In this document: positions 1-6,063 of the stretch, piece after piece | How positions within the stretch are numbered: position 1 is the first letter of the stretch | Layout of the letters: every line of letters begins with the position of its first letter | Assembly (NCBI GenBank): GCA_016200675.1 | Contig: JACQEH010000203.1 | Span: 1-10,119, forward strand | Direction of reading: 5' to 3' | DNA length: 10,119 nucleotides | From: Chloroflexota bacterium | GTDB taxonomy: Bacteria; Chloroflexota; Limnocylindria; Limnocylindrales; CSP1-4 | Made by a program: the position numbers and the translations under genes | The notes under the pieces: model-generated | Told to the model about the DNA's origin: nothing | What the model saw: the letters and a program-made list of their open reading frames with translations, nothing else | The model's database searches: none

Positions 1-1
1 C

Positions 2-967
2 CGCGACTTCCGCGACCATCGCTCGACGTGGGAGGTGCCGATCTCGACCACCTACCGGGGGCTGCGGGTGACGAGCCACCCGCCGAACTCGTCGGGGATC
101 GTCGCCCTCGAGCTCCTGGACATCCTCGAGGCGTGCGACCCACCTGAGGGCGGGGCATTCGATGGCGGCGCCGTCGACGACGCCCGCTGGATCCACCTGG
201 CGATCGAGGCGGCGAAGCTGGCCATGGCCGACCGCGACGCCCAGCTGACCGATCCGGCGTTCCACGACATCCCCGTCGAGTCGATGCTCGACAAGGCCCG
301 TGCCGCGGGCCTCGCGGCCGGGATCCCGCGCGACCGGGCGACGCATCCCGCACCCTCCCGCAACCCGCCCGGCGGCGGGACGGTCTACGTCGCCGTCGTG
401 GACGCCGCGGGCAACGCGGTCAGCCTCATCGAGTCCAACTACCTGGGCTTCGGGTCCGGGGTCGTGGATCCCGCCACCGGCATCCACTACCAGAACCGGG
501 GCAGCTACTTCTCCCTGGACCCGGATCACCCGAACGTCCTCGCCCCTGGCAAGCGCACCCTCCACACGCTCCTGCCGGGGATGCTCTTCCGGGAGCCCGA
601 CCGACCCTGGGTTGTGGCCGGCTCGATGGGCGGCGACGCTCAGCCCCAGGTCCACGCCCAGCTGGTGAGCGCCCTCGTCGACGGCGGCCTCGACATCCGG
701 GCCGCGGTCGCCGCGCCCCGCTGGTTCGTGGAGCCGGAGGCCCACTTCGCGCCCCCGGATGCCGTCCGCGTGGAGCCGCGGTTCCCTGACTGGGTCCTCG
801 CCGCGCTGGAAGCCATGGGCCACGACCTGCGACGGGCAGCGGCCTTCGACGGCGGCCTCGGCCACGAGCACGCGATCGAGCTGGTCGAGGGCGGACCGGC
901 AGCGTCGGAGGGCTCCGTCGCCGCGACCACCGACCCGCGCAGCGCCGGCCTCCCGGCCGTCTGGTAA
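2..967 (+). CDS. ggt: Gamma-glutamyltransferase family protein, C-terminal part (5' end outside window)
   Basis: The frame is open from base 2, so the gene begins upstream; 321 residues are visible, ending at TAA 965-967. GGT-family enzymes are Ntn hydrolases. They cleave themselves before a threonine, which becomes the nucleophile that transfers or hydrolyses gamma-glutamyl groups of glutathione and related amides. The visible part includes the end of the large subunit (VPISTTYRG near the left edge, then an acidic helical stretch) and the whole small subunit. The likely nucleophile is the Thr of GGGTVYVAVVD (codon 380-382, visible residue 127). It is followed by GNAVSLIESNYLGFGSG, QNRGSYFSLDP, LAPGKRTLHTL and AGSMGGDAQPQ, the order expected for GGTs of the YwrD-like branch. 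Whether it has a signal peptide cannot be seen. The next gene is 64 bp downstream on the same strand. Family assignment is firm; substrate is unknown. Confidence 0.93.
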   Translation, partial: RDFRDHRSTWEVPISTTYRGLRVTSHPPNSSGIVALELLDILEACDPPEGGAFDGGAVDDARWIHLAIEAAKLAMADRDAQLTDPAFHDIPVESMLDKARAAGLAAGIPRDRATHPAPSRNPPGGGTVYVAVVDAAGNAVSLIESNYLGFGSGVVDPATGIHYQNRGSYFSLDPDHPNVLAPGKRTLHTLLPGMLFREPDRPWVVAGSMGGDAQPQVHAQLVSALVDGGLDIRAAVAAPRWFVEPEAHFAPPDAVRVEPRFPDWVLAALEAMGHDLRRAAAFDGGLGHEHAIELVEGGPAASEGSVAATTDPRSAGLPAVW

Positions 968-991
968 GCCCGTTCGGTCGGCGTCGTATGC

Positions 992-997
992 GATACT
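992..997 (+). promoter_or_regulatory. Weak candidate -10 element before the four-cysteine protein gene
   Basis: GATACT matches the -10 consensus at four of six positions in the 64-bp gap after the gamma-glutamyltransferase gene. It lies inside an imperfect GTAT-gcg-ATAC inverted repeat. No convincing -35 element is found at 16-18 bp spacing, so the downstream cluster may instead be read from the upstream promoter. Low confidence. Confidence 0.2.
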
Positions 998-1021
998 CGG
1001 CGCCCCGTCCAGACCGCCTGC

Positions 1022-1027
1022 GGAGGA
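1022..1027 (+). promoter_or_regulatory. Ribosome binding site for the 90-aa four-cysteine protein
   Basis: GGAGGA lies 4 nt before the GTG at 1032. It is the only good Shine-Dalgarno sequence in this frame and is the reason for choosing that start over the open but unconserved-looking frame running back to about 759, which overlaps the gamma-glutamyltransferase gene. Confidence 0.6.
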
Positions 1028-1031
1028 TCCG

Positions 1032-1304
1032 GTGACCTCGAACGTCGGCCAGAGCTACCCCTACACGAGCGAGTCCGAGTCCGAACGCGCCGCCCGGGTC
1101 GCCGCCCTCGTCCAGGCCAGGGATGGACTCGCGGCCACGCTCGCGGCGTCGACCACGCCCCTCGACGCGAACGATCGCTGGTGGGTCTGGAAGTGCCCGA
1201 CGGCCGGCTGTCCGGGGCTCCTCCACGTGGCCGGGTACGCGCACGACCTGCATGCGATCTTCGTGGTCTGCGACGGGACCTGCGCGAAGACCTTCCTCCG
1301 CTGA
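1032..1304 (+). CDS. Small four-cysteine (zinc-ribbon-like) protein of unknown function
   Basis: This 90-residue protein starts with GTG at 1032 behind GGAGGA. I do not recognise a named family. The first 50 residues are polar and probably helical (SESESERAARVAALVQARDG). The C-terminal 40 residues hold Cys55-x4-Cys60 (KCPTAGC) and Cys80-x3-Cys84 (VCDGTC), separated by about 19 residues with His65, His71 and His74. Two paired cysteine knuckles on beta-like segments suggest a single bound zinc. No membrane segment or signal peptide is seen. The stop codon TGA (1302-1304) overlaps the proposed CTG start of azlC by three bases, so the two may be translationally coupled. A role with the AzlCD exporter, for instance as a small regulator, is only suggested by position. 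The reading frame is well supported by the ribosome binding site and by coding-like composition. Confidence 0.7.
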   Translation: MTSNVGQSYPYTSESESERAARVAALVQARDGLAATLAASTTPLDANDRWWVWKCPTAGCPGLLHVAGYAHDLHAIFVVCDGTCAKTFLR

Positions 1305-2140
1305 CGGCTCGCGGCGGCACGACGCCGACAACGGAGAGCGGGGAGTTCGCCGCGGGCGCGGGGTTCGCCGGTGGACACATCGACCTCGCCGCCTCCAGGC
1401 GACGGCTCCAGCTCGACGGCCTCGGCATTATCGCCAGCGCCGGGGGCTTCGGGTTCGTCTACGGACTGGCCGCCCGGGCCGCCGGCTTCTCGCCCCTCGA
1501 GGCGACCGGGATGTCGGTCCTGGTGTTCGCCGGAGCGGCCCAGTTCGCGGCCGTCGGCTACGTCCTGGGCGGCTTCTCGTGGCTGGGGATCGTCCTCCTG
1601 ACCGCCTTCCTCAACGCCCGCCACTTCCTCTACGCGGCGGCCCTGGCGCCGTACCTCGCCGACCGCCCGCGGCCGCTCCGGGCGTTCCTCGCCCACCTCC
1701 TCACGGACGAGGCGTTCGCCCTGTCCATCGCCCACTTCCGGCGCATCGGGCGGGCCGACCTGTGGGGCTACTGGTGGGCGGCGATCGTGACGACCTTCAT
1801 CCCCTGGAACGTTGCCACCATCCTCGGCTCGGCCGTGGGCGGGAACATCCCCGACCCCGGGCGATTCGGCCTCGATGTCATCTTCCCGGCGGCGATGGGC
1901 GGGCTCGCGGTCGGCCTGATGACCGGCCGGCGGGAGATCGTGGCGGCCCTCGTCGGGGCGGTCACGGCCGTCGGGGTCGGCCTCGCCTGGGATCCCGCAG
2001 CCGGGATCCTTGCCGGCGGTCTCCTGGGACCGGCGGTCGGCATGATCACGCCACCCGCCCGCCGCGACCGTCCGCACGAGGCGGTCATCGTCTTTACGCC
2101 GACGATGGACGATCCCTCGGCGCGGAGCGGCCGGGAGTGA
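1301..2140 (+). CDS. azlC: AzlC family branched-chain amino acid exporter, large subunit (start uncertain)
   Basis: AzlC/YgaZ proteins are multi-pass inner membrane proteins that form a branched-chain amino acid (and sometimes methionine) exporter with the small subunit AzlD/YgaH. Numbering from 1301 (279 aa), family signatures are the glycine-rich first membrane segment (41-60), SPLEATGMSVLVFAGAAQF (64-82), LNARHFLYA (104-112), LTDEAF (134-139) and DVIFPAAMGGLAVGL (192-206), followed by further hydrophobic segments to about 250. The last 30 residues are hydrophilic. The start is a problem: no ATG, GTG or TTG occurs in this frame between GTG 1193 and ATG 1511, and ATG 1511 lies inside the second membrane segment. 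CTG at 1301 would give a 4-base CTGA overlap with the upstream stop, matching the GTGA overlap at the azlC/azlD junction. GTG 1193 would overlap the upstream gene by 112 bp. A frameshift joining GTG 1371 is the third option. Function is secure; the N-terminus is not. Confidence 0.85.
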   Translation: MTARGGTTPTTESGEFAAGAGFAGGHIDLAASRRRLQLDGLGIIASAGGFGFVYGLAARAAGFSPLEATGMSVLVFAGAAQFAAVGYVLGGFSWLGIVLLTAFLNARHFLYAAALAPYLADRPRPLRAFLAHLLTDEAFALSIAHFRRIGRADLWGYWWAAIVTTFIPWNVATILGSAVGGNIPDPGRFGLDVIFPAAMGGLAVGLMTGRREIVAALVGAVTAVGVGLAWDPAAGILAGGLLGPAVGMITPPARRDRPHEAVIVFTPTMDDPSARSGRE

Positions 2141-2469
2141 GCACTACCTACCTCTGGCTCGCCCTGCTGATGGGCGCGGTCACCTATCCCTGGCGAGCGC
2201 TGCCACTCCTCGCCCCGGGCATGCACCGCCTGCCGAGGGTCGCGCAGGAGTATTTCCGGCTCGTCGGCCCGGCCGTGCTCGCGGCCTTGGCCGCGGTCAA
2301 CACGTTCGTCACGATCGACGCCCGGCGCCACCCGTCGCCACATGTCGGGATCGAGTGGCTCGCCGTCGGCCTGTGCGTGGCCCTCGTGGCCGCGCGACGA
2401 CCGCTGCTGGTGGGGCTCGTCGCCGCGGCGCTCGTGGCGGCCGGCGCGCGGGCACTCGGGCTCGCCTGA
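2137..2469 (+). CDS. azlD: AzlD family branched-chain amino acid exporter, small subunit
   Basis: This 110-residue membrane protein starts at GTG 2137, which overlaps the azlC stop in the sequence GTGA. That is the classic sign of translational coupling of two subunits needed in equal amounts. Four hydrophobic segments are visible at about 4-20, 42-60, 73-86 and 89-107. The N-terminal TYPWRALPLLAPG (16-28) is the AzlD signature, in which a proline and arginine follow the first span. The usual family length is 100-110 residues, so it is complete. It is the partner of AzlC in amino-acid export at the cytoplasmic membrane. The gene ends 22 bp before the convergent stop of the Rid gene. No clear intrinsic terminator (hairpin plus T-run) is present in that gap. 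Confidence 0.9.
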   Translation: MSTTYLWLALLMGAVTYPWRALPLLAPGMHRLPRVAQEYFRLVGPAVLAALAAVNTFVTIDARRHPSPHVGIEWLAVGLCVALVAARRPLLVGLVAAALVAAGARALGLA

Positions 2470-2491
2470 CGCCGCGACTCGGAAGGCGCCC

Positions 2492-2884
2492 TCAGGCCGG
2501 TCCGCGGGTGGGCGCGCGGACGGCGTCGGCCTCGATCTCGACGAGCAGTCCGGGCTCGATGAGGGCCGCCACGACGACGAGAGTCGCCGCCGGCCGGATG
2601 TCGGTGAAGACCTCGCCATGGACGCTGGCAACGGCCGTCGCATCCGCGGGATCGGTGACGTACATCCGGGTCCGGACGACGTCGGCCATGCCGAACCCGG
2701 CGTCGACGAGCGCGCGCTCGATCGTCTGCAGGGCGGTCCTTGCCTGGAGCGCGGCATTGCCGGCATGGTCGGGCGACGGATCGGTCGTCCCCGCGACCCA
2801 GCACGCGTCGCCGACGGCGATCGCCCGGCTGTAGCCGTAGGGACCCTCCCAGCGGCTGCCGGACGAGATCCGGGTCCGATCCAC
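2492..2884 (-). CDS. Rid family (YjgF/YER057c/UK114) protein lacking the deaminase arginine
   Basis: This 130-residue protein is the full length of the Rid family, whose trimeric members hydrolyse reactive enamine/imine intermediates made by PLP enzymes. Visible signatures are RISSGSRWEGPYGYSRA (5-21), VAGTT (30-34), the helix ALQARTALQTIERALVDAG (45-63), DVVRTRMYVTD (68-78) and RPAATLVVVAAL followed by VEIEADAV (97-122). In RidA the catalytic Arg105 sits in PARS; here the aligned residue is Ala99 (RPAAT). The protein therefore resembles the Rid subfamilies without that arginine, for which imine deaminase activity is not expected. The GTG start lies 8 bp after the stop of the M20 peptidase gene, with GAGG about 6 nt upstream, so the two form an operon. 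The exact reaction is unknown. Confidence 0.9.
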   Translation of the reverse strand: MDRTRISSGSRWEGPYGYSRAIAVGDACWVAGTTDPSPDHAGNAALQARTALQTIERALVDAGFGMADVVRTRMYVTDPADATAVASVHGEVFTDIRPAATLVVVAALIEPGLLVEIEADAVRAPTRGPA

Positions 2885-2892
2885 CGCCGGCC

Positions 2893-4134
2893 TCAGCCGG
2901 CGCGCCAGGCGGCGACGACGGGATCGCGGCCGGTGGCCAGGAGGAGAGCGGCCAGGAGCGTCGTCCTGGGGGCGATCGAGTCGACCTCCAGGTATTCCTC
3001 CGGGGAGTGGTCGCGGCCGCCGATCGGGCCCAGGCCGTCGATCGATGGGATGCCCATGCCGGAGGTGGTGTTGGCATCGGACGCGCCGCCCGTCGAGACA
3101 TCCATCGTGGAGAAGCCGAGGCGGGCGGCCAGGGCCTTCACGTGATCGGCGAGCCGGCCTGATCGTTCGAGCTTCTCCATCGGCGCCCAGCCGGCCATCT
3201 CGACGAGGTCGACGCTGACGTCCGGGATTCCCGGCTCCGAGGCGATCGCCCGCACCGCCGCCATCGCGGCGGCCAGCTCGGCGGCGGTCACGCCCCGGAC
3301 GTCGACCTCGATGGTCGCGAGGTCCGGGACGACGTTGGGCCGGGTCCCCGACTGGAAGACCCCGACGTTCGTGGTCACGCCCGGCCAGTGCCCGTTCAGG
3401 GCGTGGATCCGCTCCACGATCCGGGCGCCGGCAAGGATCGCGCTGCGACCCTTCTCCGGCTCGACGCCTGCGTGCGCCGCCCGCCCGTGAACCTCGAGGC
3501 GGAGGTCGGCGATTCCCTTCCGGGCGGAGACGAAGTCGCCGTTCGCCCGGGCGCACTCGAGGACGAAGGTGGCGTCGCTGGCGGCCGCGATCTCCCGGAT
3601 GTGCGGCGTCGACGACGGCGACCCGATCTCCTCGTCGGGATTCGCGATGTAGATGAGCCGCTCGAACGGCAGCCCGTCCCAGCCGCCGCCGAGCTCGCGG
3701 AGCGCGGCGAGGGCGTGGACGCCCGCGAGGAGGCCGCCCTTCATGTCGGTCACCCCGGCGCCGGTGGCGATGCCGCCCTGCATCCGGAAGGGCCGCTGGG
3801 CGACGGTGCCGTCCGGGAATACGGTGTCCATGTGGCCGATGAGGAGCAGCCGGGGACCGGCCCCCGGGCGACCCTCGAAGCGGCCGATCACGGTCTGGCC
3901 AAGCCTCCCGGCCGGGTCAGGTCGGCGCTCGACCGTGCCGCCGAGGGCCTCGAACTGGCCCCCAATCCAGGTCCCGACCTCGTCGACGCCGGCGGGCGAG
4001 TAGCTCCCGCAGTCGATGTTGCAGAGCCGCTCGAGCTCGTCCAGGAAGCGCGGCAGGCCGGCCGAGACGGACGCTCCGAGGCGCACCAGCTCGTGACCGC
4101 TGACGCCGCCGCCGGGGGTGTTGAGGATCGTCAT
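2893..4134 (-). CDS. M20 family metallopeptidase (glutamate carboxypeptidase / CPG2-like)
   Basis: This 413-residue di-zinc hydrolase belongs to peptidase family M20, which removes C-terminal amino acids or acyl groups from small amides. The metal and catalytic set is complete: GHMDTVFP gives His101 and Asp103, GVTDMKGG gives bridging Asp130, NPDEE gives catalytic Glu168 and ligand Glu169, VLECAR gives Glu193 at the fifth ligand position, and GGRDHSPEEY gives His376. The dimerisation/lid domain is present between about 208 and 320, with the conserved GRAAHAGVEPEKG (217-229). Pseudomonas CPG2 is the closest well-known relative, but this protein has no signal peptide and should be cytoplasmic. 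ATG 4134 has no Shine-Dalgarno but sits 7 nt after a TAGACT -10 element, so translation is probably leaderless. It is the first gene of an operon with the Rid gene and diverges from a CphA-like ligase. An isopeptide, N-acyl or beta-aspartyl substrate is possible; the specificity cannot be read from sequence. Confidence 0.92.
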   Translation of the reverse strand: MTILNTPGGGVSGHELVRLGASVSAGLPRFLDELERLCNIDCGSYSPAGVDEVGTWIGGQFEALGGTVERRPDPAGRLGQTVIGRFEGRPGAGPRLLLIGHMDTVFPDGTVAQRPFRMQGGIATGAGVTDMKGGLLAGVHALAALRELGGGWDGLPFERLIYIANPDEEIGSPSSTPHIREIAAASDATFVLECARANGDFVSARKGIADLRLEVHGRAAHAGVEPEKGRSAILAGARIVERIHALNGHWPGVTTNVGVFQSGTRPNVVPDLATIEVDVRGVTAAELAAAMAAVRAIASEPGIPDVSVDLVEMAGWAPMEKLERSGRLADHVKALAARLGFSTMDVSTGGASDANTTSGMGIPSIDGLGPIGGRDHSPEEYLEVDSIAPRTTLLAALLLATGRDPVVAAWRAG

Positions 4135-4141
4135 GTGCTGC

Positions 4142-4147
4142 AGTCTA
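4142..4147 (-). promoter_or_regulatory. -10 element giving a leaderless M20 peptidase transcript
   Basis: Read on the minus strand, TAGACT (TAnnnT) is followed by seven bases and then the ATG at 4134. Transcription would start at or next to the A of the start codon. There is no Shine-Dalgarno sequence before this ATG, which agrees with leaderless initiation. The -35 position falls inside the inverted repeat at 4159-4173 and has no good consensus match. Confidence 0.45.
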
Positions 4148-4158
4148 GGCCGCGCGCT

Positions 4159-4173
4159 CAGCGCGTTGCGCTG
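4159..4173. repeat. Perfect inverted repeat CAGCGC-GTT-GCGCTG in the divergent promoter region
   Basis: Six-base arms match exactly around a 3-base centre. The element covers the -35 position of the M20 peptidase promoter, where a dimeric repressor could bind. It lies in the 156-bp gap between two divergent genes, so it is not part of a coding frame. In such GC-rich DNA a chance palindrome of this size is quite possible. Confidence 0.4.
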
Positions 4174-4217
4174 CGCGAGCCCTCGGCGGCGGCCGCCCGC
4201 CGGACCCTGCGGCCGCC

Positions 4218-4261
4218 GGAACCTGTGGCTCCCCGGCATCGAGGAACCTGTGGCTCCCCGG
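4218..4261. repeat. Two exact 19-bp direct repeats upstream of the Mur ligase gene (operator-like)
   Basis: GGAACCTGTGGCTCCCCGG occurs at 4218-4236 and again at 4243-4261, a 25-bp period (about 2.5 helical turns). Each copy contains an imperfect dyad, GGAACC-TGT-GGCTCC. The second copy covers the -35 region of the Mur ligase promoter, where no sigma-70-like -35 hexamer is seen. This arrangement suggests a regulator binding twice to control the divergent pair. A local duplication without function is the alternative. Confidence 0.6.
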
Positions 4262-4275
4262 AGCGGGGCCGTTGC

Positions 4276-4281
4276 TATCCT
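4276..4281 (+). promoter_or_regulatory. -10 element of the CphA-like Mur ligase gene, near-leaderless
   Basis: TATCCT matches the -10 consensus at four of six positions and ends 9 nt before the ATG at 4291. The predicted transcript has a leader of only about 0-3 nt. No Shine-Dalgarno sequence is present between the two. The direct repeat at 4243-4261 takes the place of a -35 element. Confidence 0.4.
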
Positions 4282-4290
4282 CCCGGGACC

Positions 4291-6063
4291 ATGCGTCTCG
4301 TCGAGATCCGCCTGCTCGAGGGCCCCAACGTCTACCGGCTGGCGCCTGTGGTCAAGGTCGAGGTCGCGATCGGGCGGCGACGGACCTGGTACGGCGAGCG
4401 CATCCCCGCCCGCTACGCCCTGGTCCATCTCGGTGCCACGGTCCACGAGCGGGAGTGGCCGGACGGCATCGTCGCCATCGCCGGCTGGGCGAGGCGCCTC
4501 AGACGCGAGCATGGCGAGGGGGTCGGCGGGGTCCGCGTCCACCGTTCGTCCGACCCCGGCCACTGGATCCTGACCTGGCCCTGGTCGGGCGCGGAGCGTG
4601 CCCGCCTCATCGCCGAGGCGTCGATTGCGCTGTCGGAGCGCGGCGCCACGCCCGCCCGGTGGGCCCGCCTGACGGGCGCCCAGGACCGCCTCCTGGCGTC
4701 GTGGATCGAGCGGATCGGCCGGGCGTCGGCCACGCCGCCGCCCTGGATCCGGGATGCGGATCGGCGGATGCCCGCGATCTCGATCTCGGGCACGAACGGC
4801 AAGTCGACCACGACCCGCCTCCTCACGCGCATCCTCCTGCGGGCCGGGCACCACGTCGGCACCACGACCTCGGACGGCATCCTCGTGGACGAGCGGATGG
4901 TGGAGCCGGGCGACTGGACGGGTCCCGGCGGCGCCCACGAGATCCTCCGCCGGAGCGATGTCGACGTGGCCGTCCTCGAGACCGCCCGCGGCGGCCTGGT
5001 CCTGCGCGGCGTGGGCTACGAGTCGAACGACGCCAGCATCCTGACCAACGTCAGCTCCGACCACCTCGACCTGCAGGGGATCCACACCCTGCCCGAGCTC
5101 GCCGAGGTCAAGGCCACGATCTGCCGCATCACCCGACCCGATGGCTGGGTGATCCTGAACGCCGACGATCCGTTCGTCCGGGCGGTGGCCCGCACCGTCC
5201 GCGCCCGAGTCGCCCTCTTCACCCTCGAGGGCGATGCCTCGCCCGCCGTCCGCCGCCATCTCGCCCGCGGCGGCCGGGCCTACCTGGTGCGGCGGGGTGA
5301 GCTCGGCGAGGCGGACGGGACGGGCACCGCGGACGGGGCGGCCTGGCGGCCGATCGCCACGGTCCGGGAGGTCCCGATCACCCTCGCCGGGCTGGCTCGC
5401 CACAACGTCGCCAACGCCCTGGCCGCCGCGGCCGGCGCCCGGGCCCTGGGCGCCTCGATCGAGGAGGTTCGCAACGGCCTCATCGACTTCCGGCCCGTGT
5501 CCGAGGAATCGCCCGGCCGTCTCAACATCTTCCGAAATGGAGCACGCGTCGCGATCGTCGACTTCGCCCATAACGAGGCCGGGCTGCGCGTCCTCCTCGA
5601 CGTTGCCGACGGCCTCGCGACGAACGCCGGCGGCCGGGTCACGCCCGTCACCGTCGTCATCGGGACGGCCGGCGATCGGCCCGACGACTCGCTCCGGGGC
5701 ATGGGGGCGATCGCCGCCTCACGAACGCAGCGCATCGTGATCAAGGAGACGCTGGGCTACCTGCGCGGTCGCTCCCGCGAATCCGTGATCGGCGAGCTGA
5801 CCGCCGGCGCGCGGGCCGCCGGCTGGACCGGCGAGGTCCCCGTCTACGAGAGCGAGGTCGCAGCGCTGCGCGCGGAGCTCAACGGGGCCGCCGCGGGCGC
5901 CGACGGCTCACGGCCCGACGCAGCCCGGATCGTGGTCATCCTCTGCCACGAGGACCGACCAGGGGTGTTCGCCCTCCTCGCCGACCTCGGCTTCCGGCCC
6001 CTCCAGTCGGCGGCGGAGCTCCTCAGCCTGGCGCCACGCCTCGAGGAGCGGCGCGGCCGCTGA
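4291..6063 (+). CDS. Mur ligase family protein with CphA-type N-domain but no ATP-grasp domain
   Basis: This 590-residue protein is a shortened paralogue of cyanophycin synthetase. Residues 1-28 (RLVEIRLLEGPNVYRL...) align with the CphA N-domain of the neighbouring gene (LRILETRVLRGPNYWSR...), and GHWILTWPWSGAERARL (90-106) matches the end of that domain. The ATP-grasp module, about 280 residues in CphA, is absent. A complete Mur ligase follows from about residue 160: P-loop SGTNGKSTTT (166-175), SDGILVDERMVEPGDWTGP (194-212), LETARGG (229-235), TNVSSDHLD (252-260), NADD (290-293), HNVANALAA (371-379), SPGRLNIF (407-414) and DFAHN (424-428). All expected ATP, Mg and substrate motifs are retained, so it should be an active ATP-dependent amide ligase. 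In CphA the equivalent domain attaches arginine to the aspartate side chain. What this one joins is unknown. ATG 4291 is chosen because the CphA_N homology starts there. The last codons run into a minisatellite. Confidence 0.88.
   Translation: MRLVEIRLLEGPNVYRLAPVVKVEVAIGRRRTWYGERIPARYALVHLGATVHEREWPDGIVAIAGWARRLRREHGEGVGGVRVHRSSDPGHWILTWPWSGAERARLIAEASIALSERGATPARWARLTGAQDRLLASWIERIGRASATPPPWIRDADRRMPAISISGTNGKSTTTRLLTRILLRAGHHVGTTTSDGILVDERMVEPGDWTGPGGAHEILRRSDVDVAVLETARGGLVLRGVGYESNDASILTNVSSDHLDLQGIHTLPELAEVKATICRITRPDGWVILNADDPFVRAVARTVRARVALFTLEGDASPAVRRHLARGGRAYLVRRGELGEADGTGTADGAAWRPIATVREVPITLAGLARHNVANALAAAAGARALGASIEEVRNGLIDFRPVSEESPGRLNIFRNGARVAIVDFAHNEAGLRVLLDVADGLATNAGGRVTPVTVVIGTAGDRPDDSLRGMGAIAASRTQRIVIKETLGYLRGRSRESVIGELTAGARAAGWTGEVPVYESEVAALRAELNGAAAGADGSRPDAARIVVILCHEDRPGVFALLADLGFRPLQSAAELLSLAPRLEERRGR

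Noticed and set aside
1371..1601. GTG-started 76-codon frame VDTSTSPPPGD...
   Set aside because: Not kept as a separate gene because it lies wholly over azlC in another frame and is low-complexity; retained only as evidence for a possible azlC frameshift.
2470..2491. Possible bidirectional terminator between azlD and the Rid gene
   Set aside because: The 22-bp gap has no stable hairpin followed by a T-run on either strand.
3388..4290. Upstream in-frame extension of the Mur ligase reading frame
   Set aside because: It is antisense to the M20 peptidase. CphA N-domain homology begins exactly at ATG 4291, which also has its own -10 element.
2893..5571. Open minus-strand frame of 892 codons reaching across the Mur ligase gene
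   Set aside because: Only the part from 4134 to 2893 is M20 peptidase. The upstream extension is antisense to the Mur ligase, low in complexity (Asp/Gly/Arg/Ala) and without family motifs; it is open because of high GC.
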